From Prevotella melaninogenica (GTDB lineage Bacteria > Bacteroidota > Bacteroidia > Bacteroidales > Bacteroidaceae), in NCBI RefSeq assembly GCF_018128065.1, contig NZ_CP072360.1:810501-874500 (forward strand): a stretch of 64,000 bases of DNA, given 5' to 3'. Position numbers and translations under genes: made by a program. Below, piece after piece: positions 9,061 through 18,281 of the stretch (position 1 is its first letter; each line of letters begins with the position of its first letter). Under the pieces are notes generated by a model. That model searched no databases. It was not told the DNA's origin and saw only the letters and a program-made list of their open reading frames with translations.

Positions 9061-10547
9061 TGTTCCATTTTATTTGCTATCTCTTCATACTTCTCTTTAT
9101 AATGTCGACGCATCGTAGAAGCCTGTTGCTTCAGGTCGCCCATCGCCGAGAGTTTCTTCTGCGTCAAAGGCTTATCTACTTCTATAAAGAATGCCCCCTT
9201 ATGCAGATGGTAACCCGTCTTGGGAAGTATCTTCCCTGGACCATAGAGATACATCGGAAGAATTTCTAATCCAAACTCTTTTGCGATGTAGAAGGCACCC
9301 TGATGGAACCGTCCAATCTTGCAATCCTTAGAGCGTGTGCCTTCTGGATAGACTGCTATACTGTAACCTCGGTCGATTAATGAGCGGAGATGAGGCATAA
9401 TACTCTCTATTCCTTCTTTGACTGGTAGATACTCAGCGTTGCGGATGAGTGAACCATAGAAGGGATTGTTCCATACCCAAGCTTTCGTAAGGAAGATTAT
9501 CTTCGGTGTAAACACCAATTGACACATCAAATCAAGGTGCGACTGATGGTTACAGATAATGATGCGGGGCTTGTTGAAATCTACTCCTTCTGCTACCTTC
9601 GATAGAAACTTTGTCCCTGGAATGCCATGGTGTATCATCACAAATCGTGAGGCGAAGTAAATGAGTTGATGTAGACGATACCGCTTCTTCTCGGTCATCT
9701 TGCCGACCTTCGTATATATCCATACAAACGGAGTAAAGACAACTAAGGTAAAAAAGAGGAAGAACAACAAGGAATAAACAGTCTGTAAGCATGACGTCAA
9801 GAAACGCCATAAACGAAGAGGTAGCCCATAAACAATCGCCAAGAAACAGAGAACCGTATTCAAAACGCTGATACGAGCAAAGTCTTTCGTGGGACGGAAA
9901 TGGCTCACACGCTCCTCACGAGGAGGATAATAGACCTGTACTGAGATAGGAATAATCTTAACGCCATGCCAAGAAGCGAAGACAAGGAGCTCCAACTCTG
10001 CCTCATAACGAGAGGTTAGAAACGACAGACCATACAGTTTGTGTAAGGGATAAAGGCGATAACCTGTCTGCGTATCGTCCAACGCTTTACCTGTTTGTAC
10101 ATAAAACCAGAAGTTTGAGAACTTATTAGCGAACGAACTTCCTTTAGAACGGCACACGCCATCTAACTGTCGGCTACCGACAATCAATGCGTGTGGATGC
10201 TTTTGATTTGCCTTCAGGAAAAGTGAAATGTTTTCTGGATAATGCTGTCCGTCACCATCAAGGGTGATCGCATAAGAGAACCCTTTGTCTAAAGCCTTCC
10301 TAAAACCTACTTTCAAAGCGTACCCCTTCCCCTTATTCTGGGGATATGAAACGAGGGTGATATTGTCGATATCGTGCAGTATATCCATCGTATCATCCGT
10401 ACAACCATCGGCAACAACAATGACATCATCACAGTAGAGAAGACTTTTCTCCACCACTGCCTTGATTGTCTTGTCGTTGTTATAAGTCGGAATGACAACA
10501 CAAATACGCCTGCTTCTTAACGTCTTTTTCAGCTCTTCGTTCATCAT
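9057..10547 (-). CDS. Bifunctional GT2 glycosyltransferase - lysophospholipid acyltransferase fusion
   Basis: 496 residues in two parts. Residues 1-230 are a family 2 glycosyltransferase: CVVIPTYNNDKTI, VVADGCTDDT and LDGDGQHYPEN (DxD metal site). A hydrophobic segment at about 240-275 links to a PlsC-type acyltransferase with CNHQSHLDLM (HX4D) near residue 334 and YPEGTRS later. Such fusions occur in flexirubin/aryl polyene clusters of Bacteroidota. It would glycosylate and acylate the same intermediate at the membrane; the exact acceptor is inferred. The start overlaps the dehydratase stop by four bases. Confidence 0.88.
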   Translation of the reverse strand: MMNEELKKTLRSRRICVVIPTYNNDKTIKAVVEKSLLYCDDVIVVADGCTDDTMDILHDIDNITLVSYPQNKGKGYALKVGFRKALDKGFSYAITLDGDGQHYPENISLFLKANQKHPHALIVGSRQLDGVCRSKGSSFANKFSNFWFYVQTGKALDDTQTGYRLYPLHKLYGLSFLTSRYEAELELLVFASWHGVKIIPISVQVYYPPREERVSHFRPTKDFARISVLNTVLCFLAIVYGLPLRLWRFLTSCLQTVYSLLFFLFFTLVVFTPFVWIYTKVGKMTEKKRYRLHQLIYFASRFVMIHHGIPGTKFLSKVAEGVDFNKPRIIICNHQSHLDLMCQLVFTPKIIFLTKAWVWNNPFYGSLIRNAEYLPVKEGIESIMPHLRSLIDRGYSIAVYPEGTRSKDCKIGRFHQGAFYIAKEFGLEILPMYLYGPGKILPKTGYHLHKGAFFIEVDKPLTQKKLSAMGDLKQQASTMRRHYKEKYEEIANKMEQ

Positions 10548-10939
10548 CCGACATGCATAATTAGAGAGATCTTCGCCATAGGCTTTTCTTCAGAGAGAAC
10601 AACCACCTGTGCTTCAATGGTCTTCTCCGCTTCTGACTGTTCAAGTTTCTTTATCTGATAGGTGATTTGCTGATGCTCTTTCGGCGAGATAATGGAGAGG
10701 AATTTGACATTCTTCACCTTCGTTATCTCTAAATGATGAGCGACGGCAGTCTGTTCCGTCAGCAACTCTTCTATGAGTTCCTTAGCCATCTGAACGATAC
10801 AAACGCCCGGAGTGATGGGTTCACCAGGGAAGTGGGCTTGGTATATAGCACAAGAGGGGATTAGTTTAATGGTGTAACTGACCATCAAACCAACTCCCTC
10901 TTTGCTGACTATCGTATATAGATTATTCTTCAGTTCCAT
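10544..10939 (-). CDS. FabZ/FabA-like 3-hydroxyacyl-ACP dehydratase (hot-dog fold)
   Basis: A 131-residue single hot-dog protein. YQAHFPGEPITPGVCIVQM near residues 33-51 is the active-site block of FabA/FabZ-type enzymes, with the catalytic His in AHFPG. The usual catalytic acidic residue of FabZ is not obvious at the start of the long helix (VQMAKELIEEL). It probably removes water from the 3-hydroxyacyl-ACP made by the ketoreductase, giving each double bond. A second dehydratase lies at 16679-17173. It overlaps the end of the preceding hypothetical gene and the start of the GT2 fusion. Confidence 0.75.
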   Translation of the reverse strand: MELKNNLYTIVSKEGVGLMVSYTIKLIPSCAIYQAHFPGEPITPGVCIVQMAKELIEELLTEQTAVAHHLEITKVKNVKFLSIISPKEHQQITYQIKKLEQSEAEKTIEAQVVVLSEEKPMAKISLIMHVG

Positions 10940-11402
10940 CTGCTTCTCCTTCTATTGTGTTTCCTCCAGTCTTATCCTCCATCCTCGAGAACTTATAGCT
11001 GATATGGTATTTCTCATCCTTATAAGTAGAAATTCCACGCATCAGATTCTCCATAACGCATCGTAAGTCGTTTCTCAAGACGCGACGGATATACCACTTG
11101 TCAAGCATGGCAATGACCTGTTCCAACTTTATTTTCTTCTTCTGGGGGTTATAAGTGAATTCAAGTGCGGTTATACCGAACTCATTGAACAAGACGCCAC
11201 GATAGACATCCGCCTCCCTTACCAGTACAGAGATCCCACTGAGATAACCCTTTGACATCTCTATTGTTGTGGCATACCTTGTCTTACAACCTATGCTGTC
11301 TTGCAAAGGAAGTTGATCGACAGTACCTACGTCATCCGCCTTCACCGTGGCAGCAAAGATGGAAAACAGGAGAAAACTAATTAACAATAAATGTCTTTGC
11401 AT
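10923..11402 (-). CDS. Secreted protein of unknown family, next to LolA (possible LolB-like partner)
   Basis: 159 residues with signal peptide MQRHLLLISFLLFSIFAATVKA and no lipobox Cys. The mature part reads GYLSGISVLVREADVYRGVLFNEFGITALEFTYNP and later MLDKWYIRRVLRNDLRCVM. I do not recognise a named family with certainty. Aryl polyene clusters often carry a DUF3261-type lipoprotein beside the LolA-like gene. The position, overlap with LolA (11377-11402) and beta-rich pattern suggest the same job, receiving cargo at the outer membrane. That is inference. The C-terminus is acidic (GEADGTEE). Confidence 0.7.
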   Translation of the reverse strand: MQRHLLLISFLLFSIFAATVKADDVGTVDQLPLQDSIGCKTRYATTIEMSKGYLSGISVLVREADVYRGVLFNEFGITALEFTYNPQKKKIKLEQVIAMLDKWYIRRVLRNDLRCVMENLMRGISTYKDEKYHISYKFSRMEDKTGGNTIEGEADGTEE

Positions 11403-12000
11403 TAATAGGGCTGTTTACTTTCACATGCTTCATCTCAATAACCGTACGGTCACCACGCTTCTCAATAAGCTCTACCTTGGCAACCATCGCCTGTTGTCGA
11501 TTGAAATGAAGAATAATCTTCTGGAACATTTGCTGCAGCTGTTTCTGCTGCGGAATGAGTGTTGCGACATACTCTGATGAGGTAGCCGAAAGGCTTACCT
11601 TGAAATCACGTTTGTCATTGAGTGCCTTACCCACAACACTGTTCATCATGATACGAGCTATTTCCTTAAAGAACTTACTCTGGTTGACATTGATGACGTC
11701 GCTACGACTTCCCTTACTGATAAGAACCTTTGAACCGTTCAAGACAAAGGCATAAGAATAAGGTGAGGTATACTCCCAACGCAGCTTATCACTCTGCTGA
11801 TAATACATCTTACCAGTAGACACCATCTTGTCATTGAGCATACGAAGATATTTCGTTTGTGCGAAATCACACTGCATCGTCTTCATACTTGCTGCTACAG
11901 ACTCTATCTGAAGTCTTATCTTTGCCTCATTGTCGCCCTGCGCTGAAACAGTCAATGTCACAACACACAAAGCGAAGCATACTAATAATAACTTTTTCAT
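11377..12000 (-). CDS. LolA-like outer-membrane lipoprotein carrier protein
   Basis: 207 residues with signal peptide MKKLLLVCFALCVVTLTVSA. The mature part has MKTMQCDFAQTKYLRML, DKLRWEYTSPYSYAFVLNG and repeated beta-strands typical of the LolA half-barrel. In aryl polyene clusters LolA-like proteins are thought to ferry the lipid-linked product across the periplasm; housekeeping lolA is normally elsewhere. It overlaps the next gene by 26 bases, indicating co-translation. Confidence 0.85.
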   Translation of the reverse strand: MKKLLLVCFALCVVTLTVSAQGDNEAKIRLQIESVAASMKTMQCDFAQTKYLRMLNDKMVSTGKMYYQQSDKLRWEYTSPYSYAFVLNGSKVLISKGSRSDVINVNQSKFFKEIARIMMNSVVGKALNDKRDFKVSLSATSSEYVATLIPQQKQLQQMFQKIILHFNRQQAMVAKVELIEKRGDRTVIEMKHVKVNSPINAKTFIVN

Positions 12001-12013
12001 ATTTCTTCTGTTT

Positions 12014-12367
12014 TTATTTTGCTATCATACAACAACCAACTATGATAAGTATCACTCCACACCACTTCAATACGGACACTGACTCATGGAAAAAGAGGAT
12101 TGCGGCCAAGAGTCCAAACACATAGCTTAAGCTGATCATTGGATAAGCAACGCTCAAGGGATAGTGCTTGACAATATACATCCATAGAATAGAACTTGAG
12201 CCGAAGAATAAACCGCTACAAGCAAACTGCCAATTAAGAAGCAGGCTCCCCCAGAACTGGCGTGTCCACCCAAAAGGCAACATCTTTTGAAGGGCAAACT
12301 TCAGAAAGACTTGTCCGCCGGCTAAAAGCGTACTCTGTATAACGGATAGAAGGACTACTCTCCACAT
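12014..12367 (-). CDS. Small EamA/DMT-type membrane protein
   Basis: 117 residues with four predicted membrane helices (about 4-25, 37-55, 62-84 and 92-114), including LLAGGQVFLKFAL and YPMISLSYVFGLLAAILFF. This is a half-size drug/metabolite transporter module like SMR or ArnE/F proteins, which work as dimers. In this cluster it could flip a lipid or sugar-lipid intermediate. It overlaps the ketosynthase gene by 13 bases. Confidence 0.8.
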   Translation of the reverse strand: MWRVVLLSVIQSTLLAGGQVFLKFALQKMLPFGWTRQFWGSLLLNWQFACSGLFFGSSSILWMYIVKHYPLSVAYPMISLSYVFGLLAAILFFHESVSVLKWCGVILIIVGCCMIAK

Positions 12368-14139
12368 GACAATACCATCGCTATTGAATGAATGAAAGGA
12401 AGCTCTTCAGCTCCATCACGCTTCAAGAGAGAATTGAAAAGATGTGTACTCTCATCATGACAGCCTACAAGTACTGTCCTTGCTTTCCCTTCTTTTATGA
12501 GCATCTCTGCGTCACGAACTGCCCACGAAAGTGAATCCTTCCCCTGCGTATAGGTAACGTTATATCCATGACATTGTGTCTTAATGGCAATATTGCTACC
12601 AATGGTATTATGCGTACTCTGCATAAAATAGGTTGGTTTCAACATCGACTCACCTTCATCCTTCATCTGATTCAATAATAGCTCACTGTATTCCAGGCAA
12701 CCATACATCGTTCCTGTGATGATTGCATCAGGCTTTTCAATACCAGCCGCTGCCAAGGCTTCCATAGAAGAGAGGAGTGAACTCTTCATAATTTTTCCCA
12801 TCCGACGAGCCTCTAAAGGCTTGACATACTTACGGATGCCATCGAGTTCTTCCACAGTAGTTATCTCTACACGTGAGCGTATTATAACCTCTTTCTCATC
12901 ATGAGAAGCCTCAGTAGCATCGTTATTTGTAGGATGAAGAGAGAACAACAAGGCTGAATCATTACCACCAAAGCCGAATGAATTACAAAGAACATGCGCT
13001 AACGTAATATGCTCAACGCCAAGTGTTGGCGTAATCCCTTTCTCCATCTGATGCTCCCAACCAAGATTGGTAGGTACGAAATGGTGTTGCATTGCCAAGA
13101 TACAGATGACGGCCTCAATACTTCCAGACGCACTTGTAGTATGTCCTGTGAAGGATTTTGTACTTGACACTAATGGCATATGAGCACCGAAAAGGCGCTG
13201 CAAAGAAACGCTCTCACTCTGATCGTTATTGGGTGTCCCAGTACCATGCGCATTAACGTATTGTATCTCTTTGGGGCTGACATGCGCCATCACTAAGGCT
13301 TCCTTCATAGCAAGATAAGCCCCTTCACCATCTTCAGAGGATGCTGTCTGATGGAAGGCGTCACAGGCATTACCATATCCCGTAAGGTAAACATGGGGTT
13401 TTACACCTCGTTTTGAGGCCATCTCTTCAGACTCCAGAACGATGTAGGCTGCCCCTTCTCCTAAGTTCAAGCCTGCACGCGTAGCATCAAATGGACGACA
13501 ACGTTGATGGTCCAGAATCATCAATGAGTTAAAACCATTGAGATGGAAACGTGATAACGATTCTGTTCCACCAGCCACAACGATGTCTGCATAACCGTTT
13601 TTCAGTAGTCTTGCACCGAAGATAATTGCGTTAGCTGCCGATGAACATGCTGTTGACAGGGTCGTTGCTTCAGTAAAGATTCCGAAGTGTTCGCCCATGA
13701 TATTTGTGCTGCTCCCACAATCATGATGCAGCAAGAACGCTAAGTCGCTATCCTCATTGAGCTCGTTGAAGCAGAGTTCTGTAATATCCATACCTCCTAC
13801 GGTCGTACCAGAGACGAGCACTATACGCAACGCTTCGCCTTTCTCCTTCCGTGACAGGACGTCAGCAATATTGATATGAGCATTGTCCAAGGCTTGTTGA
13901 ATGGCAATGATACCCATCAAAGCCGTACGACTCATCATCTGGGATGAGGGAATACCAATCATCTCCTTCATCTGTTCATTTGACAAGTCTACCTCTCCCA
14001 CAACCAACTCATGATGATTTGATTGGAGATACTTCATCATACCAATACCACTTTGCTTCTTAAGCAGAGACGCTAAGACCTCCTGTTTGTTCAAGCCAAT
14101 GGCAGAGACTATCCCTTCTCCTGTTACTGCTATATTCAT
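12355..14139 (-). CDS. Ketosynthase with C-terminal thiolase-like (CLF-like) domain
   Basis: 594 residues. Residues 1-400 are a FabF-type ketosynthase with the full triad: Cys in TLSTACSSAANA, His in NAHGTGTPNND and His in KSFTGHTTSASG. Residues about 420-594 form a second thiolase-like segment without a catalytic Cys (GTMYGCLEYSELLL, PTYFMQSTHNTIGSNIAI), resembling the ketoacyl-synt_2/chain-length-factor family. A KS plus CLF-like half in one chain suggests a self-contained elongation unit. I chose the ATG at 14139 (MNIAVTGEG); one at 14151 would add four residues. An ACP gene lies 30 bases upstream. Confidence 0.88.
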   Translation of the reverse strand: MNIAVTGEGIVSAIGLNKQEVLASLLKKQSGIGMMKYLQSNHHELVVGEVDLSNEQMKEMIGIPSSQMMSRTALMGIIAIQQALDNAHINIADVLSRKEKGEALRIVLVSGTTVGGMDITELCFNELNEDSDLAFLLHHDCGSSTNIMGEHFGIFTEATTLSTACSSAANAIIFGARLLKNGYADIVVAGGTESLSRFHLNGFNSLMILDHQRCRPFDATRAGLNLGEGAAYIVLESEEMASKRGVKPHVYLTGYGNACDAFHQTASSEDGEGAYLAMKEALVMAHVSPKEIQYVNAHGTGTPNNDQSESVSLQRLFGAHMPLVSSTKSFTGHTTSASGSIEAVICILAMQHHFVPTNLGWEHQMEKGITPTLGVEHITLAHVLCNSFGFGGNDSALLFSLHPTNNDATEASHDEKEVIIRSRVEITTVEELDGIRKYVKPLEARRMGKIMKSSLLSSMEALAAAGIEKPDAIITGTMYGCLEYSELLLNQMKDEGESMLKPTYFMQSTHNTIGSNIAIKTQCHGYNVTYTQGKDSLSWAVRDAEMLIKEGKARTVLVGCHDESTHLFNSLLKRDGAEELPFIHSIAMVLSCGE

Positions 14140-14169
14140 CTTACCACGCATTACATAAAAGACGTAGCC

Positions 14170-14427
14170 TTACTTCTTTCTATTCTTACTGACATAATCA
14201 GCAATGGCAGCCACGTTTGTGAAAATCTTTTTGCCTTCTGCTGGGTTATCCAGTTTAATACCGTATTTCTTCTCTAAGAGAACTATCAACTCTAAAGCAT
14301 CAATTGAATCTAAACCCAAGCCGTCACCGAAGAGTGCTTCATGCTCATCAATATCCTCTGGGGTCATCTCTTCAAGATTTAATGCCTTAATGATCTCTTC
14401 TTTTAGCTCTTTAATTAACTCTTCCAT
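14170..14427 (-). CDS. Acyl carrier protein
   Basis: 85 residues, highly acidic. The phosphopantetheine site is in GLGLDSIDALEL, with the Ser near residue 40. Four-helix ACP pattern with KIFTNVAAIADYVSKNRKK at the end. It lies between two ketosynthase genes and probably carries the growing polyene chain. Confidence 0.92.
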   Translation of the reverse strand: MEELIKELKEEIIKALNLEEMTPEDIDEHEALFGDGLGLDSIDALELIVLLEKKYGIKLDNPAEGKKIFTNVAAIADYVSKNRKK

Positions 14428-14477
14428 TGTAATGTTTATTTTATTACGATTGAATCTTTTGTTTACTTTATTATTCC

Positions 14478-16196
14478 TTAATTGGAACTGACTATGTATA
14501 AGTCTGCTTCAAAATGCTCACTGTCTTTGTAGTCGAGCCATCCTGTTAACAAACTCTTCGTTTGCTTGTCGATAAAAGCAGTCTCTATGATGTCCTGCAT
14601 CTGTTGCTCATCTCTCTGCGTAAGAATATAGAAAGATGTCTCACCATGGTAACCATTGCGAATGGCAATCTCTCCTGTAACGATATTCGGCAGCGTATAG
14701 ACAAAGATAGAAGGACTTGGAAAATATTTATCTTTATCGGCTATTGATGCTAAATAACGTTTGTCAGAAGCGATAGAAGAAGTGTGATTAAAGAGCATGA
14801 TTGCTCGTTTACTATCCAACTTCTCATCTCCTTCTGATACTGCTTTCTCTGCTTGCAACAACAATTCTGACGCAACAAAGCCCAAACGGCAAAGTCCATC
14901 CATCTTATAATACTTTGGATAATCACCGATCATCTGCTTATAGAGAGTCGTCAGCAAGCTTTTTCCCTCTTGTTCGTTATTGCTCAAAATGGGTTTACCA
15001 TTTAACCACGCTCCCTCTGGATTGATATAAACACGGTAAGGCATAACCTTCGGAGTGTTTCGGAGCGCTTCCTCCTTTGACTCACATCCCTCCTCAAGAG
15101 GTTTCTCAACTGAGGCTGCATAGAGCGTAGCATTGCACCCTCCAAAGCCAGACAGCATCTTGACGAATGCCGTCTTATCAGTCTGACAATGCTTAGAACT
15201 CATCCTCACCCTGCCTGACACGCCTAACTCCTCATACCCTCTCGTCCCCAAGATGATATGGTCGTCGACAGACTTCATACAGAGAATTGTCTCAAAGATT
15301 CCTGCTGCTCCAAGCGTATGTCCTATATATCCTTTCAAGGCATTGACCAGAACATCTACGAGCTCTGTATGCTGAAGGGCTACTGATTCCATCTGGTCAT
15401 TAAAGAGGGTAGCTGTTCCATGGGCATTGATAAAGGCAAGTTCATCCTTATTGATTCCTGCCATCGTCTGTCGCAAGGCATCTGATAAGCCTTCTGCCGT
15501 CTTAGATGGCGCACTGATGTGGAATGCATCATTCTTTATATATCCCTCTCCAAGTTGCCATATATGTTTCCGAGGCGTACTCGCTGACGGGTTAGGACAT
15601 TTACGACTGAGCACGACGGTAGCAGCAGCCTCACCTAAATTCAGTCCTTGTCTCTCTATATCGAAAGGGCGGCAAGCCTCAAACGACATAGCATTCAACG
15701 ACTGAAAACCAGATATAATAAATTTACCTGGCGTATCAGCACCACAGACTACTGCATAGTCATACTTTCCCAACTCTAATAAACGAGCGGCCAAAATCAT
15801 TGCTGCTGAACCCGATATACAAGCATTGCACACAACAATAGGACGTGTTCTGAAACCCAAGCGAGTTGCAATGCGCTGTGCTGTTTCTCCAAGATATAAA
15901 TTATGCTCCTCTGTCTTGCCGAGCTTCTCTACTGCACCTTTGGTCGAACTGAGGATGAATACCACACGTTTATCCGTTGCATCAAGACCTGATGCACGAA
16001 GGGCTTTGTTTACAGAACTGAATACTAACTCCTCAAAGTCTGATGACAACAAGGAAGCCATAAACCCCTCTGGTACCCCATCCGTCATGGGAGCATAGCG
16101 ACGAATCGCTGAGTTACCAGCCTTTACGGTCTGATAGTTCTCTTCAGACGTCGTTCCTAAGGGAGATATAATATTATCAGCTAAAACATAAACCAT
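14478..16196 (-). CDS. Ketosynthase with C-terminal degenerate thiolase-like half
   Basis: 572 residues. The N-terminal 385 are a ketosynthase with Cys in VVCNACISGSAAM, His in NAHGTATLFND and His in KGYIGHTLGAAG. The remainder (FNHTSSIASDKRYLASI, SPSIFVYTLPNIVTGEIAI) follows the pattern of a chain-length-factor-like N-terminal half without active Cys. Its layout parallels the 12355-14139 gene, so the two probably share an ancient duplication. The N-terminus is shorter than FabF, starting directly MVYVLADNIISPLG. It may pair with the other ketosynthase as a KS-CLF partner or act at a different chain length. Confidence 0.87.
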   Translation of the reverse strand: MVYVLADNIISPLGTTSEENYQTVKAGNSAIRRYAPMTDGVPEGFMASLLSSDFEELVFSSVNKALRASGLDATDKRVVFILSSTKGAVEKLGKTEEHNLYLGETAQRIATRLGFRTRPIVVCNACISGSAAMILAARLLELGKYDYAVVCGADTPGKFIISGFQSLNAMSFEACRPFDIERQGLNLGEAAATVVLSRKCPNPSASTPRKHIWQLGEGYIKNDAFHISAPSKTAEGLSDALRQTMAGINKDELAFINAHGTATLFNDQMESVALQHTELVDVLVNALKGYIGHTLGAAGIFETILCMKSVDDHIILGTRGYEELGVSGRVRMSSKHCQTDKTAFVKMLSGFGGCNATLYAASVEKPLEEGCESKEEALRNTPKVMPYRVYINPEGAWLNGKPILSNNEQEGKSLLTTLYKQMIGDYPKYYKMDGLCRLGFVASELLLQAEKAVSEGDEKLDSKRAIMLFNHTSSIASDKRYLASIADKDKYFPSPSIFVYTLPNIVTGEIAIRNGYHGETSFYILTQRDEQQMQDIIETAFIDKQTKSLLTGWLDYKDSEHFEADLYIVSSN

Positions 16197-16225
16197 CTTT
16201 CTTTAGATTCTTTCACTACGAACAA

Positions 16226-16651
16226 TCAACCTTCTACCTGTCCCCAACGCTCTTTCCATTGCTGATAGAAAGGCGGATTATCCCATACCAATTGGTAATC
16301 AAGGTCCATAAATACCTGTACGGAACTTCCTGTGGCTATCAGACTATCATCTTCTATGTCATGAATCTCATAATCGAAGACAATCTTGGCTGCCTCGGTA
16401 GGACGATAGATAATATCTATTCGCGGTGTCATCCCATATTTGATTGGCTTCTTATAATGAAAGGAAAGGTCAACCAATGGTGCATAATAGCCGTGAGCAA
16501 AGAAGCCCATATACTCCAATCCATACTTCTCACCGAACGCCTCTCGGGCGTCTTCAAAGTAAAGAGGGTAAGAGCCATGCCAAACCACGTTCATAGAATC
16601 AACCTCACTGAAGCGGATCGCAAACTCCTTTGACGCTTTCAATTCTTTCAT
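16226..16651 (-). CDS. Hot-dog acyl thioesterase (4-hydroxybenzoyl-CoA thioesterase type)
   Basis: 141 residues. RFSEVDSMNVVWHGSYPLYF is the catalytic block of the YbgC/4HBT family, in which the Asp of EVDSMNVV is usually essential. Thioesterases of this type in aryl polyene clusters are thought to release or proofread ACP-bound acyl chains. It sits between a ketosynthase and a dehydratase in the same operon. Confidence 0.87.
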   Translation of the reverse strand: MKELKASKEFAIRFSEVDSMNVVWHGSYPLYFEDAREAFGEKYGLEYMGFFAHGYYAPLVDLSFHYKKPIKYGMTPRIDIIYRPTEAAKIVFDYEIHDIEDDSLIATGSSVQVFMDLDYQLVWDNPPFYQQWKERWGQVEG

Positions 16652-16678
16652 TCTCTATATAGCTTTTTGTTATTCTGC

Positions 16679-17173
16679 TTAAGCATTCTGCTCTCTGACA
16701 GCGATCTTCATCTCTGATTTTACCAAAACTTTCTCGCCACAGGTGACAACTGCGTCAACCAAGGTCATTCCGAAGACTTCCTCTCTTACTTCCACACGTG
16801 TCGTTATCACGTCTCCTACCCGAGGTCGTTCGATAACTTCAAAGTTGCGCACAGCCCCAATAAAACCTAACTGAACACCTTTCTTAAGAATATATTTATT
16901 GACAAAACCGATACGGGCAGCACACGTCTGTGCTATATTTTCCATCAGTCCTGAAGGTGAGAAATATCCGTCATCCACGAAGATATTGCTCTCTCTCACT
17001 TCCATTTCCGTAATTATCAATAGCTTATCGAAATGTACGAGCGAGCCTATCATAACAAAAGGATCTTGCTGTGGCAACAACTCATGCACATCTATCTTAC
17101 GTAACCTCTCTTCAGAAAAGTTCTCTTCCTCAGTATTCACCATATTGTCTATCATATTATGTCCAGAAGTCAT
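16679..17173 (-). CDS. FabZ-like hot-dog dehydratase
   Basis: 164 residues. VHELLPQQDPFVMIGSL near residues 29-45 and GYFSPSGLMENIAQTCAAR near 88-106 fit the hot-dog dehydratase fold of cluster-type 3-hydroxyacyl-ACP dehydratases. LPQQDPF replaces the LPHRPPF of FabZ, so the usual His is changed to Gln; activity may need the partner at 10544-10939. The first 25 residues are acidic and may be unstructured. It overlaps the upstream acyltransferase gene by 17 bases. Confidence 0.8.
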   Translation of the reverse strand: MTSGHNMIDNMVNTEEENFSEERLRKIDVHELLPQQDPFVMIGSLVHFDKLLIITEMEVRESNIFVDDGYFSPSGLMENIAQTCAARIGFVNKYILKKGVQLGFIGAVRNFEVIERPRVGDVITTRVEVREEVFGMTLVDAVVTCGEKVLVKSEMKIAVREQNA

Positions 17174-18026
17174 AGAAATTAAACCACTGTAAAGGATACT
17201 GGCGAACCTTACGCTCGAGCTCTTTCACATAACTGTCAGTTAACTGCTGCATCTGCTCTTTACGTGAAGCCTGCTTGTCGTAACTGAGTCGTTTCACATA
17301 TACCTTATAGCATTTGGCCGATACCTTCATCACGTTGACAGCAAGGACATCCTGCTTTTTCAATGTTGCAACGGAGATAGGACCAGCTGGGAAACGGGCC
17401 TCAGCACCTAAGAGCTTATGGGTTACCGACTTCGCAGAGCCAATGACTCTATCGGCTGGTATACTCACAATCTCGTTGTTGTCAAGTGCTTCATTAACCC
17501 AAAAGAGATGACTCATATCCTCCAAAACAGGAATCATACGGATATTATTATGCACCAATACCTCCTGTCTTCCCTTCGTCACCGTGGCTTTCTCACCACC
17601 AAAGACCAAGGCATTGAATCGCTTCGTCTTTGAGATCAGCGAGTAACCAGCTACCTCATAGCAGCCGATATGGGAACTGAAGATCATAAATCCCTTCGTC
17701 TCTGCTTCTAACTGTTCGAAAGATTCGTAACCTTCTATCTCAATATTGAATTGCTTACCAGCAAAAACTGCGAAGCGGTCGATTACAATCTGACTGAACA
17801 AACAGTGATTAAGATAAGTACTCCATGCTGCACGCAGGCGTCCAAAACCTTGACGATGACGAAAATAACGGTAAGCTGTTGTTCGACTATGGTTGGTATT
17901 CAGCAACAGACAGATGGGGATAACAAAGAGCGTTGTGAACGCATAGAGTAATCTCACGTCCATCCAACGCAACGATGCTATCAGCCATCTATGCATCCAG
18001 CTACTGCCAAACGTTGTATTAGCCAA
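17157..18026 (-). CDS. LpxL/HtrB-like lipid acyltransferase
   Basis: 289 residues with a short hydrophobic anchor near residues 28-41. SSHIGCYEVAGY gives the HX4E catalytic motif of lipid A late acyltransferases, with IPADR and RFPAGPISVA downstream. In aryl polyene clusters this family is thought to add an acyl chain to the anchor. It overlaps the ACP stop by eight bases, which fits use of that ACP as acyl donor. Confidence 0.87.
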   Translation of the reverse strand: MANTTFGSSWMHRWLIASLRWMDVRLLYAFTTLFVIPICLLLNTNHSRTTAYRYFRHRQGFGRLRAAWSTYLNHCLFSQIVIDRFAVFAGKQFNIEIEGYESFEQLEAETKGFMIFSSHIGCYEVAGYSLISKTKRFNALVFGGEKATVTKGRQEVLVHNNIRMIPVLEDMSHLFWVNEALDNNEIVSIPADRVIGSAKSVTHKLLGAEARFPAGPISVATLKKQDVLAVNVMKVSAKCYKVYVKRLSYDKQASRKEQMQQLTDSYVKELERKVRQYPLQWFNFYDFWT

Positions 18027-18261
18027 CCTTACTTTCTATATAATCGCAGAACTGTGACAAGGTTACTACACCTTTCATCTCCTCTGGCTTAATCTTAAAG
18101 CCGAAATTCTTCTCTACAATAACAACGATATCTACAAAGTCCAAACTGTCAATACCAAGGTCATCCTTTAACTTTGCGTCTGGTGCAATGTTATCTTCTT
18201 CAATTTCCAAATCCTCGATGAGGAAGTTTCTTACTTTCTCTTCAATTTCTTTTCTTTCCAT
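18019..18261 (-). CDS. Acyl carrier protein
   Basis: 80 residues, acidic, with DDLGIDSLDFVDIV as the phosphopantetheine site. Standard ACP length and helix pattern. It is more FabD-type in sequence (DSLDFVDIVV) than the 14170 ACP. Between the methyltransferase and LpxL-like genes, it may serve starter loading or acyl donation. Confidence 0.92.
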   Translation of the reverse strand: MERKEIEEKVRNFLIEDLEIEEDNIAPDAKLKDDLGIDSLDFVDIVVIVEKNFGFKIKPEEMKGVVTLSQFCDYIESKVG

Positions 18262-18281
18262 TATTTGCTTTACTTAATAAA

